8,798 bases of DNA from Ruminococcaceae bacterium UBA4306 (GCA_002394725.1 DGUQ01000114.1:1-8798), one strand, 5' to 3'; positions 1-6,719 are shown, numbered from the stretch's first letter. Numbers and translations: made by a program. The notes: a model not told the origin generated them from the letters alone.

Positions 1-1081
1 GATAGAGAACCGCATAGTCGGAGAAGCTGCGCCCTTCCGATACGCCGTCGAGAATGGTACGCGCGATAAACATCGCCTCTTCCCTCTCGTTCGGCGCGGT
101 ATGGACGGTAATGCGCTCACCCTTCGGATTCTGTGTCCACAGGGTCTTGCCCTTGCGCTCCACATTGTTCTTGATAACATTGTTCGCCGCGTCGAGGATG
201 GTGCCTGTACTGCGGTAATTCTGTTCAAGGCGGATGACGACAGCGCCCTTGAACTCGTTCTCAAAGCTGAGGATATTCTCGATCGTCGCGCCGCGGAAGC
301 GGTAGATACTCTGATCGTCGTCGCCGACGACACAAAGGTTGTTCCTCGCGCGCGAGAGCTGGCTGATCAGACGGTACTGGCTCTTGTTGGTGTCCTGATA
401 CTCGTCCACCATGATGTATTTGAAGCGGCGCTGATAGTATTCGAGCACATCCTGATTCTGATCGAACAGCTTGATGGTGTTGCAGATCAGATCGTCGAAA
501 TCCATCGCGTCGGAGGTAAGCAAACGCTGCTGATACAGCTCATACGCCTGCGCGATATATTTCAAGCGGCTGTCATAGGAAGCGTCGGTCTTCACGTCCT
601 TCGGCTCCTTCATCCTGTCCTTATACTTTGAGATCTCGTTGAGTACGGTCTTGTGAGAAAGGAACTTTTCATCGATGTTCAGCTGCTTTAAGATCTCCTT
701 CATCAAGCGGCGTGAGTCATCGGTATCATAAATAGTGAAGTGACTCGTAAAGCCGAGGCGATCGCCCCAGCGCCGGAGAATACGCGCGCAGGTGGAGTGG
801 AAGGTCGCCGCCCATACTTCCTCGGCGCCCTCGCCGCCGACAGCCTCGATCCTCTCTTTGAGCTCCCCTGCAGCCTTATTGGTGAAGGTGATAGCGAGGA
901 TCTGCCACGGCTCGGCAAGTCCTGCCTTGATGATATACGCGATACGGTTAACCAGCACGGTCGTCTTGCCCGAGCCCGCGCCTGCCAAAATCAGCACGGG
1001 ACCCTCCGTTTGAAAAATAGCCTTCTGCTGCATATCGTTAAGCGAAGAAAATTGCGCTTTGATTTCATCCAAGTTCGTCAT
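1..1081 (-). CDS. pcrA: PcrA/UvrD-family ATP-dependent DNA helicase, N-terminal 360 codons (partial)
   Basis: This is a superfamily 1A 3'-5' DNA helicase, acting in repair and in clearing replication and recombination intermediates. Translating the minus strand from the ATG at 1079-1081 gives MTNLDEIKAQFSSLNDMQQ. Motifs appear in the correct order: a Q-motif region (residues 14-20), Walker A AGAGSGKTT (33-41), motif Ia ITFTNKAA (64-71), motif II/Walker B VDEYQDTN (225-232), motif III GDDDQSIYRFRGA (253-265) and motif IV QNYRST (287-292). PcrA proteins are usually about 740 residues, so roughly half is present; the rest lies beyond base 1. A short AGAGGG ribosome binding site ends five bases before the ATG. 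The motif III variant YRFRGA, rather than the common YSWRGA/YGWRGA, is a mild oddity. The family is certain; pcrA rather than another UvrD paralogue is inferred from the close match to Firmicutes PcrA. Confidence 0.95.
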   Translation of the reverse strand, partial: MTNLDEIKAQFSSLNDMQQKAIFQTEGPVLILAGAGSGKTTVLVNRIAYIIKAGLAEPWQILAITFTNKAAGELKERIEAVGGEGAEEVWAATFHSTCARILRRWGDRLGFTSHFTIYDTDDSRRLMKEILKQLNIDEKFLSHKTVLNEISKYKDRMKEPKDVKTDASYDSRLKYIAQAYELYQQRLLTSDAMDFDDLICNTIKLFDQNQDVLEYYQRRFKYIMVDEYQDTNKSQYRLISQLSRARNNLCVVGDDDQSIYRFRGATIENILSFENEFKGAVVIRLEQNYRSTGTILDAANNVIKNNVERKGKTLWTQNPKGERITVHTAPNEREEAMFIARTILDGVSEGRSFSDYAVLY

Positions 1082-1111
1082 AATATCCCTCTAAATCCAA
1101 ATTCGACAATC

Positions 1112-1120
1112 ATTGTATCA
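1112..1120 (-). promoter_or_regulatory. Possible extended -10 promoter for the helicase gene
   Basis: On the minus strand the sequence reads TGATACAAT, an extended -10 (TGn plus TACAAT), 31 bases upstream of the helicase ATG. There is no convincing -35 element at 16-18 bases, so this is a weak call resting on the extended -10 alone. Confidence 0.35.
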
Positions 1121-1190
1121 TAACGAATCCGTTCTATAATTCTCGATGAAAATGATAAGATTTCAATGTTGTAATAAAAAAACGAGAGAT

Positions 1191-1219
1191 TTGCCATCCA
1201 TCCGCTTTTGTGCTATGAT
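1191..1219 (+). promoter_or_regulatory. SigA-type promoter for the secreted SGNH protein
   Basis: TTGCCA (1191-1196) and TATGAT (1214-1219) are 17 bases apart, and the -10 is preceded by TGC, giving an extended -10. Transcription would start near 1226, leaving a leader of about 130 nt before the ATG at 1360. The leader is AT-rich; I saw no riboswitch or T-box signature in it. The rest of the 278-bp spacer between the divergent genes holds nothing else I can name. Confidence 0.6.
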
Positions 1220-1359
1220 ATCTACCGGTCGCCGATTAACAAAAATACAAAAGATGAGAGATTTTTAAAAAATTAAAACTTTTTCGCCGTTATCGCTATC
1301 TTTTATATATGGTTATTATATCGATCAATTTTATCGAGAGTTCTGAGAAGGAGATTTAA

Positions 1360-3432
1360 ATGCAGAATTGTATATCCGTTATGAAGCGCTTTGTTAGTGT
1401 TTTACTGATTATGATAGCGCTGATCACCCTTTTCGCCGGATCATTTGTTCCGGCAGCGACAGCCGCAAATGTAGCTGACCCTCAATTCAAGACGATCGAG
1501 GCGATCGACGGCGGTATCAAATTTACATGGGACAGCCGAGGCAGTGATGTTTTATACCGCGTGTATTGGAAGGCGTCGAACGGATGGAGGAGGATGACAA
1601 CAACCTCCAATACTTCGTTTGTTGAGCGTGATGTTCACGCAGGTAAGGGTTACACCTATACGATCCGTTGCGTGAATAAAAATGAATCGTCATTTATCTC
1701 CGGCTTCAATTCATCGGGATGGTATATCAAATACTATGATACGCCTGTTGTGAGTCAAGTGAAAAGCACCTATCATAACGACGGCACTTATACGTATCGT
1801 TTTTCGTGGACGAATACGGCGTCAATGTATAATATCGAGATGCGTTATGCCGGTGAGACAACGTGGAGACCCGTGGCTGCCAATTATAGAGGAACATCCT
1901 ATGAGCATACTCCTGTATCAAATGAGCTTGATGACGTGACGCGGCTGCGCACCTATCGTGTTTACGCAACGGACGGTAAGTATAAGCTGAGTGAAGCAGG
2001 GGTATCGCCGTATCATATGCCAAAAGAATATTTGGCTACGCTGGAGAATCGTCCGATGATTTCCGATGCCGCAGGCTGGTATTACGCGTTGATGTGGTCG
2101 ATGGATCTGTATGATAACGATTTATCGGAGTGCCCAGGTTATGACAGAAACGATGCAGATGTGATGCGAAAAGCGTATGATCACGGCTTTTATAATGCCG
2201 GGACACGGGATCGTTTGATATCCTTAAGAAAATCTCCTCCCACCAGACAGTTTATCGCGAACAGCCTCAAGCTCGCGTATCAATATCCGACCAAACCCAT
2301 CAGTTCAAAGCATAACGCTTCGATCAATACATCCATGCTGACAAGATTGGGGGACTATTATTATGCTAAGGATACAACCAATCGCAGCATCAATACAGCG
2401 GCGCATTACGGCTGGTTCTTGCCGGATTATTACGGAAAGCTGTATCCGAACCGCTTGGTCACTGCCGATGAGATGGATTACCTGATAGAATGCCTGACGC
2501 TCTATAAGAAGTGGCACGGTAAAACGCTGATCGCCTTCGGCGACAGTATCATGCACGGCAGCGGCGATCCGATCAACAGCGGTCAAGGCTATAAGGATAC
2601 GCTCGCGGATAATAAACGCAACGATTTCACGGCAAAACGATTCCCCCGTTATGATTACACACGCTTTGAGGGGCTTTGCGATATGATTGGCACAAAGTTC
2701 GGGATGAAGCATTGGGATTATTCCTATCCCGGAGCTACGATAGCGGCAGAGCTGGTACCTAATACAAGCGGCGTATCATCGGCAGAATGGCAGTTCGCCT
2801 ATGACGCTCCTTATAAATCTCATGTTGCCAATCAGGTGCGTGCGGCTATCAAAGAAGGGCAAAAGGCGGATTTAATCCTCTTCAACGGCGGAACCAACGA
2901 TACCGGCTTGCCCCATGTCAGTTATTCCACCAACAAAACCGGTCGTGTTTATGATTATGACTACTGTCCGTCGAACGAATACTCAGGCTGGTCAGGAAAG
3001 ACCGCGTATCATAATCAGTACGGACATCAAAAAATACTGTTGCCGACTTACTACGAAACCGAAAGCTCATTCCAGTCGGGCTTTATCAAAGCGATGCAGC
3101 TGATGACGGGCGCTGACTCCGAGGCGACGAAAAGCAGGTTTTATAACGCGCCTATTATTCATATTCGTTCACAAGAAATGAATTGGGGTTCTTTGATTAA
3201 TCAAAAAATATACGGACAAAAAGGGATTGAATTAGCGCAAAAATACGGCTGCGGTAAAACATATTCAGTCGATATGTATCAATCGGGCTTTGACGCGAAT
3301 TATAGTTTTTGTTACAATTATTATATCTCAGATATCAATGCCGAATTCTCGCGCGGTATTCACCCCAACAGTCGCGGCTACGCCAAGTTCTTCCTCCCTC
3401 AAATCGAAGAGCAGATGTTAAACATAGAATAA
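1360..3432 (+). CDS. Secreted SGNH/GDSL-family hydrolase with fibronectin III-like and SLH-like regions
   Basis: This is an exported 690-residue protein. AAGGAG (1348-1353) lies six bases before the ATG, which favours M1, although M8 (MKRF...) would give a more compact signal peptide. Hydrophobic residues 11-30 followed by A33-T34-A35 fit signal peptidase I cleavage after A35. Two beta-rich segments (about 39-122 and 129-215) look like fibronectin III domains. Residues 293-385 resemble an S-layer homology repeat (TRQFIANSL ... GWFLPDYYGKLYPN ... TADEM). The C-terminal domain is SGNH: block I GDS with S396 as nucleophile, block II G458, block III GGTND with N513, block V H668 in GIHPN. The residue three before H668, normally Asp, is R665. 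No LPXTG sorting signal or C-terminal membrane anchor is present. Such enzymes deacetylate or de-esterify polysaccharides or lipids; the substrate here is unknown. It is monocistronic, with a terminator-like hairpin downstream. Confidence 0.88.
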   Translation: MQNCISVMKRFVSVLLIMIALITLFAGSFVPAATAANVADPQFKTIEAIDGGIKFTWDSRGSDVLYRVYWKASNGWRRMTTTSNTSFVERDVHAGKGYTYTIRCVNKNESSFISGFNSSGWYIKYYDTPVVSQVKSTYHNDGTYTYRFSWTNTASMYNIEMRYAGETTWRPVAANYRGTSYEHTPVSNELDDVTRLRTYRVYATDGKYKLSEAGVSPYHMPKEYLATLENRPMISDAAGWYYALMWSMDLYDNDLSECPGYDRNDADVMRKAYDHGFYNAGTRDRLISLRKSPPTRQFIANSLKLAYQYPTKPISSKHNASINTSMLTRLGDYYYAKDTTNRSINTAAHYGWFLPDYYGKLYPNRLVTADEMDYLIECLTLYKKWHGKTLIAFGDSIMHGSGDPINSGQGYKDTLADNKRNDFTAKRFPRYDYTRFEGLCDMIGTKFGMKHWDYSYPGATIAAELVPNTSGVSSAEWQFAYDAPYKSHVANQVRAAIKEGQKADLILFNGGTNDTGLPHVSYSTNKTGRVYDYDYCPSNEYSGWSGKTAYHNQYGHQKILLPTYYETESSFQSGFIKAMQLMTGADSEATKSRFYNAPIIHIRSQEMNWGSLINQKIYGQKGIELAQKYGCGKTYSVDMYQSGFDANYSFCYNYYISDINAEFSRGIHPNSRGYAKFFLPQIEEQMLNIE

Positions 3433-3522
3433 CATGGAGGGGCGAAATCATTGCTGCGTTTTTGCTGCATAATTCCGTCAAAATGAATATCTTTTGTTAA
3501 GTTATCTTAATAAATGTAAAGC

Positions 3523-3570
3523 AAAAAAGCCCGGTAAACAAGCCGTTTTAACTTGAATATTGGGCTTTTT
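3523..3570. terminator. Terminator-like inverted repeat after the SGNH gene
   Basis: AAAAAGCCC (3524-3532) pairs with GGGCTTTTT (3562-3570), giving nine base pairs around a long loop that can form smaller internal stems. The T-run on the plus strand fits termination of the SGNH gene. The T-run on the minus strand could have been the original terminator of tRNA-Pro before the repeat array intervened. The region 3433-3522 between the stop codon and this hairpin shows nothing else. Confidence 0.5.
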
Positions 3571-3574
3571 GATT

Positions 3575-3809
3575 TGGTCGAGGTGACAGTCGTTTGATCT
3601 GTTGGGAAACACCTGCTTCGCCTTCGGATCGACACCTCCAGACAAAAGTCTGATCAACGCTCTCCCTAAAAACGCCATGCTATGGCGTTTTTGCATGCGG
3701 TTCTTCGCGCAGCTCAAACCTTTGCACGGTCGCCTTCAAATCCTGTCACCTCTCACGACTGTCGGAGATAATAGAAAAAAGGACACTCACAGGAGTGTCC
3801 ATTTTTCTA
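3575..3809. repeat. Array unit 1 (distal to tRNA-Pro)
   Basis: This is the most divergent copy: CTTCG where the others have CCTCG, CTCAAACC where the others have CTCGAACC, and an A in place of C just after the terminator-like hairpin (3781-3800). Internal landmarks are the 11-bp hairpin at 3668-3692 and the inverted tRNA-like block at 3707-3752. Confidence 0.9.
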
Positions 3810-4044
3810 TGGTCGAGGTGACAGTCGTTTGATCTGTTGGGAAACACCTGCCTCGCCTTCGGATCGACACCTCCAGACAAAAGTCTGATCAACGCTCTCC
3901 CTAAAAACGCCATGCTATGGCGTTTTTGCATGCGGTTCTTCGCGCAGCTCGAACCTTTGCACGGTCGCCTTCAAATCCTGTCACCTCTCCGACTGTCGGA
4001 GATAATAGAAAAAAGGACACTCACAGGAGTGTCCCTTTTTTCTA
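3810..4044. repeat. Array unit 2 (middle)
   Basis: One A is missing before the GACTGTC element, which makes CTCCGAC-T-GTCGGAG (3987-4001) a perfect inverted repeat here. One extra T after the hairpin at 4015-4034 restores the 235-bp length. Landmarks: 11-bp hairpin at 3903-3927, tRNA-like block at 3942-3987. Confidence 0.9.
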
Positions 4045-4279
4045 TGGTCGAGGTGACAGTCGTTTGATCTGTTGGGAAACACCTGCCTCGCCTTCGGATC
4101 GACACCTCCAGACAAAAGTCTGATCAACGCTCTCCCTAAAAACGCCATGCTATGGCGTTTTTGCATGCGGTTCTTCGCGCAGCTCGAACCTTTGCACGGT
4201 CGCCTTCAAATCCTGTCACCTCTCACGACTGTCGGAGATAATAGAAAAAAGGACACTCACAGGAGTGTCCCTTTTTCTA
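4045..4279. repeat. Array unit 3 (adjacent to tRNA-Pro)
   Basis: The unit runs directly into the encoded CCA of tRNA-Pro. Its hairpin at 4251-4270, GGACACTC/GAGTGTCC with a T-run on both strands, would be the first terminator met by the tRNA-Pro transcript on the minus strand, about 10 bases past the CCA. Landmarks: 11-bp hairpin at 4138-4162, inverted tRNA-like block at 4177-4222. Confidence 0.9.
4251..4270. terminator. Intrinsic terminator of the tRNA-Gln/tRNA-Pro transcript, bidirectional
   Basis: Eight perfect base pairs (GGACACTC/GAGTGTCC) enclose the loop ACAG. On the minus strand the stem is followed by TTTTTTCT, on the plus strand by CTTTTTCT. It lies just past the tRNA-Pro CCA. The same hairpin recurs at 3781-3800 and 4015-4034. 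Confidence 0.75.
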
Positions 4280-4356
<77 letters not shown>

Positions 4357-4364
4357 ATAAAACA

Positions 4365-4384
4365 GCCCCGAAGTACATCGGGGC
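4365..4384 (-). other. Hairpin between tRNA-Gln and tRNA-Pro
   Basis: GCCCCGA/TCGGGGC form a perfect seven-pair stem with a six-base loop. On the minus strand it is followed by TGTTTTAT, so it could be a weak terminator that attenuates tRNA-Pro, or a processing spacer between the two tRNAs. Confidence 0.55.
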
Positions 4385-4387
4385 CAA

Positions 4388-4461
4388 TGGCTGCGGAACT
4401 AGGATTCGAACCCAGACATACAGAGTCAGAGTCTGCTGTGCTACCCTTACACAATTCCGCA
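4388..4461 (-). tRNA. tRNA-Gln (anticodon CTG)
   Basis: Cloverleaf on the minus strand: acceptor TGCGGAA/TTCCGCA, discriminator G, encoded CCA (4388-4390), anticodon loop CTCTGAC with anticodon CTG (reads CAG), T arm CTGGGTTCGAATCCTAG. It is 74 nt long and is the first gene of the tRNA-Gln/tRNA-Pro transcript. Confidence 0.97.
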
Positions 4462-4474
4462 TTGCACTTCTACT

Positions 4475-4502
4475 ATTATAATCAAAAAAAAAAATATGTC
4501 AA
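4475..4502 (-). promoter_or_regulatory. Consensus promoter of the tRNA-Gln/tRNA-Pro operon
   Basis: On the minus strand TTGACA (4497-4502) and TATAAT (4475-4480) both match consensus perfectly, 16 bases apart. Transcription would begin around 4468, a few bases before the tRNA-Gln 5' end. The spacer is a T-tract shared with the apparent terminator of the upstream helicase-loader gene. Confidence 0.85.
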
Positions 4503-4520
4503 GTGGTTTTCACATATTTT
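4484..4520 (-). terminator. AT-rich intrinsic terminator of the dnaD-like/dnaI-like operon
   Basis: On the minus strand a nine-base-pair stem (AAAATATGT/ACATATTTT, 4512-4520 with 4491-4499) with a 12-base loop runs into eleven T residues (4484-4494), 21 bases after the loader's stop codon. The stem is AT-only apart from one G-C pair, so its efficiency is uncertain. Confidence 0.55.
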
Positions 4521-4540
4521 ATTTTTGATTTTCTTTTTAT

Positions 4541-5533
4541 CTATTTCATAGCGGTGCGGATATCCTCGCCGATAAAATCAAGCCTGTCGCACGCGCCGAT
4601 CAAGCGTGATACAAATCGCTGGGAGTATGTGGTGATGAGCTCTTCCAGTTGCAGATTGGTGCTGATGATCATCGGTTTGTTGGCAAGAATCCGTGAATTG
4701 AACAGATTATAGACGCAGGAGCGTGTGAAATCCGACACAAACTCCGTTCCCAGATCGTCAAGGATCAACAGATCACACTTGAGCAGGGAGTTGAAGGTAT
4801 CCTCCTGCTCGTTGTAGCGATAGTTAAAATGCTCACGCTCGAGCTTGGATAAGATCTGCGGAGCGGAGGTGTAGATGACCGATACGCCCTTTTTGATGAC
4901 TTCATTCGCAATGGCGAGACTCAGATGGGTCTTGCCCAGTCCTGTACCGCCCTTCATCAAAATACTTCTGCTGTGCGCAGTGAAATTATCGGCATAGCTT
5001 ATGCAATACCGATAGATATTGGTCATCCTGTTATAAGGAACCTTGCCGAGTGCGTCAGGCTCTTTGCTGTAATACTCCGTATTGAAGTTGTCAAAGGTGC
5101 ATTCACGCAGCGGAAGGTCGGCGCTGAGCTGTTCGCTCGCGACGTCAGCCATCAGCTTTTGCAGACAGTCACATACTACTGTGCGGTTATTCTCCTCGAT
5201 ATAACCCGTATCGCCGCATTTGGCGCAGTAATAGTGCGGCTCCATGATCTCTTTATTGATGTGATGAGCTTTGAGCAGTTCTTCCTGTTCCTCTTGTAAT
5301 CTCAGACTCTTTTCACTCAGCTCTCTGAGCTTTTCGTTCTCGCCGGGGGTGTTGGTGACAACAGCTTTTGCGATCGCCGCGCCGATGCTGAGCAGCTCGT
5401 TGTTGATCTCGCTCATACGCGGAATCTCGTGAAAGAGCTGTTCACGGTTGAAGTCCGCCATCCTCAGCGCCTGCTGACGGCGTTCGGATAAGCGTTCCCT
5501 CGCGATATGATAGATTTCCTGTGAATATGGCAT
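4541..5533 (-). CDS. DnaI/DnaC-type AAA+ helicase loader
   Basis: This is a 330-residue ATPase expected to load the replicative helicase onto single-stranded DNA at origins or restart sites. A helical, coiled-coil-prone N-terminus (about 64-90) precedes a zinc-binding site C103-x2-C106 ... C121-x-C123, as in Firmicutes DnaI. The AAA+ module follows: Walker A GGTGLGKT (195-202), Walker B LLILDDLG (255-262, D259/D260), sensor I STN (291-293) and an arginine-finger region QRFVSRL (305-311). The length is close to B. subtilis DnaI (about 310 residues). Start: ATG at 5531-5533 with GAGGA at 5541-5545, seven bases upstream. It lies 35 bases downstream of the DnaD-like gene and is almost certainly co-transcribed with it. 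Replication loader rather than an IstB-type transposon helper is supported by the zinc motif and the DnaD partner. Confidence 0.93.
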   Translation of the reverse strand: MPYSQEIYHIARERLSERRQQALRMADFNREQLFHEIPRMSEINNELLSIGAAIAKAVVTNTPGENEKLRELSEKSLRLQEEQEELLKAHHINKEIMEPHYYCAKCGDTGYIEENNRTVVCDCLQKLMADVASEQLSADLPLRECTFDNFNTEYYSKEPDALGKVPYNRMTNIYRYCISYADNFTAHSRSILMKGGTGLGKTHLSLAIANEVIKKGVSVIYTSAPQILSKLEREHFNYRYNEQEDTFNSLLKCDLLILDDLGTEFVSDFTRSCVYNLFNSRILANKPMIISTNLQLEELITTYSQRFVSRLIGACDRLDFIGEDIRTAMK

Positions 5534-5568
5534 AGTGAATTCCTCGTGAAATTTGATAGGATGACGGT

Positions 5569-6579
5569 TTAATCGTCGAATAATGAATTGTTTTCGAATT
5601 TCTTCACATTAAAGGAAGCGCCCTCGACCGAGAATACGGAGCCCTTGCCGCTTTTTGCTTTTGATTTAGGCTTCTTCATGCCTGCGCTCTCTTCTGCTTT
5701 CAGCGTATCAAGGGATTTGATCCCTTTCTCGTACCAGCGTTTGAGGATCGCGTTGATATAGCTGATGTTGTAGGTTCCTTTGGTATTGACACAGCGCTCA
5801 TAGGCTTCGGTGATCATCTCATCGCTGAAATGCCACGTATGGATCCAGCGATCGGCATTCTCCATCTGTGCTTTGGTGGGATTGCCGACATTGCGGATGC
5901 CGAGCAGCTTTGAGACGCTCCCCCATGCTTCACGCGAATCCTTCATACGGGTCGTCTCTCTTTCCGCGTCGATGACGGTTTTGATCCCTTTATCCGCCCA
6001 TTGGATCCCGTAGCGCTCGATGGCGCGCATGTTGGCGTTTCCGATCTCATCTAGATAGGTCAATAGCATCAGAATCACTTCACACGGCAGACCGAAGGAA
6101 TCATACAGCATCACGATGGTAGCGGTATCTCCCGGGGATAACGGTTTGTTCAAGATCCTTTGCACATCGTCCATCAATTCTGCCAGGATCTTATTCTCCT
6201 GCAAGAGCTTTGACACAAACATCGGATCGGGACGCTGCGCACGAGATATGACTGTACGCGGTTTTTTCGGACTCTCTGCCGCAACAGGCTGAGCAGCAGG
6301 ATTATCAGATTTTGGTGCGGACGCAGGCAACAAGTCGTCATCCTGCCTTGTGAGCAGATCGCGTTCGATCCAGAAACTTACGGCGTTCTGCACTTCCTCT
6401 GCGGATAGGCGCAGGGTATCCCCTATTTGTTCTATACTGTTCTCTTCACCCGAATGGCGCAAAAGGTATAGTAAAACCTTGAGCTGGGCTTCGGAAGCGA
6501 TCTTGATATGTTGATCGACAACGGACGAAGGGACGACAAATACGTTCTTCCACTGTCCGAGATTGATTTGATATGACAT
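5569..6579 (-). CDS. DnaD/DnaB-like replication initiation protein
   Basis: The protein has 336 residues from the chosen start MSYQINLGQW. An N-terminal winged-helix-like domain (about 1-80) is joined by a Pro/Ala/Ser-rich linker (about 83-115) to two DnaD/DnaB C-terminal-type domains (about 130-205 and 219-292). The first ends with the typical IQWADKGIKT; the second carries the family YxxxIxxxW signature as YINAILKRWYEKGI (274-287). A lysine-rich tail (301-313) precedes the C-terminus. This order matches the DnaB/DnaD primosome family, which remodels DNA and recruits the loader and helicase. An upstream ATG at 6607-6609 would add ten residues but falls at the predicted transcription start, whereas GAGGA is well spaced for the ATG at 6577-6579. 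It is the first gene of the operon with the AAA+ loader. Confidence 0.9.
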   Translation of the reverse strand: MSYQINLGQWKNVFVVPSSVVDQHIKIASEAQLKVLLYLLRHSGEENSIEQIGDTLRLSAEEVQNAVSFWIERDLLTRQDDDLLPASAPKSDNPAAQPVAAESPKKPRTVISRAQRPDPMFVSKLLQENKILAELMDDVQRILNKPLSPGDTATIVMLYDSFGLPCEVILMLLTYLDEIGNANMRAIERYGIQWADKGIKTVIDAERETTRMKDSREAWGSVSKLLGIRNVGNPTKAQMENADRWIHTWHFSDEMITEAYERCVNTKGTYNISYINAILKRWYEKGIKSLDTLKAEESAGMKKPKSKAKSGKGSVFSVEGASFNVKKFENNSLFDD

Positions 6580-6610
6580 AGCTTTCATCCTCAAAATGAG
6601 ATTGAACATT

Positions 6611-6639
6611 AGTATAACACATATTTCGCCGGATTTCTA
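6611..6639 (-). promoter_or_regulatory. Promoter of the DnaD-like/DnaI-like operon
   Basis: On the minus strand TATACT (6611-6616) is preceded by TGT, giving an extended -10, with a partial -35 TAGAAA (6634-6639) 17 bases upstream. Transcription would start near 6604, which places the upstream ATG at 6607-6609 outside the message and supports the start at 6579. Confidence 0.55.
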
Positions 6640-6677
6640 TCGCTAACGGAAATATAAAAGATATTTTGTCGGCTTGC

Positions 6678-6706
6678 TTGACTTCGAGCATGATTCGTAT
6701 TATACT
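6678..6706 (+). promoter_or_regulatory. Promoter of tRNA-Gly
   Basis: TTGACT (6678-6683) and TATACT (6701-6706) are 17 bases apart, with the tRNA 5' end 14 bases downstream of the -10. The promoter diverges from that of the DnaD-like operon. Confidence 0.8.
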
Positions 6707-6719
6707 AGCTATAGGATTT

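Larger units (their letters stand above)
3575..4279. repeat. Tandem array of three 235-bp units abutting tRNA-Pro
   Basis: Three head-to-tail copies start at 3575, 3810 and 4045; the period is exactly 235 bp and a fourth start would be 4280, the 3' end of tRNA-Pro. Every unit opens with the 15 bases TGGTCGAGGTGACAG, identical to 4280-4294, the antisense of the tRNA-Pro acceptor end with CCA. At the left edge the sequence before this 15-mer (TTTTTGATT) differs from the end of a unit (TTTTTCTA), so the 15-mer behaves as a junction repeat. Each unit also holds a perfect 11-bp hairpin (AAAAACGCCAT, loop GCT), a terminator-like hairpin (GGACACTC, loop ACAG), and an 18-base match to the tRNA T arm in inverted orientation. 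Copies differ by only a few substitutions and single-base indels, so the amplification is recent or homogenised. Open frames of 60-76 codons exist on both strands, but none has a credible ribosome binding site. Confidence 0.93.

Noticed and set aside
101..1123. Open frames of 60-176 codons on both strands over the helicase region
   Set aside because: They are shadows of the PcrA coding frame, which shows all expected helicase motifs.
1220..1359. Riboswitch or T-box in the SGNH leader
   Set aside because: The leader is AT-rich with only a small CGAT/ATCG stem and lacks any conserved aptamer or T-box sequence I can recognise.
2305..2712. 135-codon open frame antisense to the SGNH gene
   Set aside because: It lies opposite a well-supported coding region with clear SGNH motifs and has no independent support.
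3602..4166. Repeated 60-76-codon open frames on both strands of the array
   Set aside because: They arise from the same repeat on both strands, cross strong hairpins, start from TTG or poorly placed ATG codons without ribosome binding sites, and match no family I recognise. The unit is better read as non-coding.
3575..4279. CRISPR array
   Set aside because: The repeats are 235 bp and contiguous with no variable spacers, and no cas genes are near.
3575..4279. Integron or transposon insertion
   Set aside because: There is no integrase or transposase gene and no integron cassette structure; the 15-bp direct repeat is tRNA sequence rather than an arbitrary target duplication.
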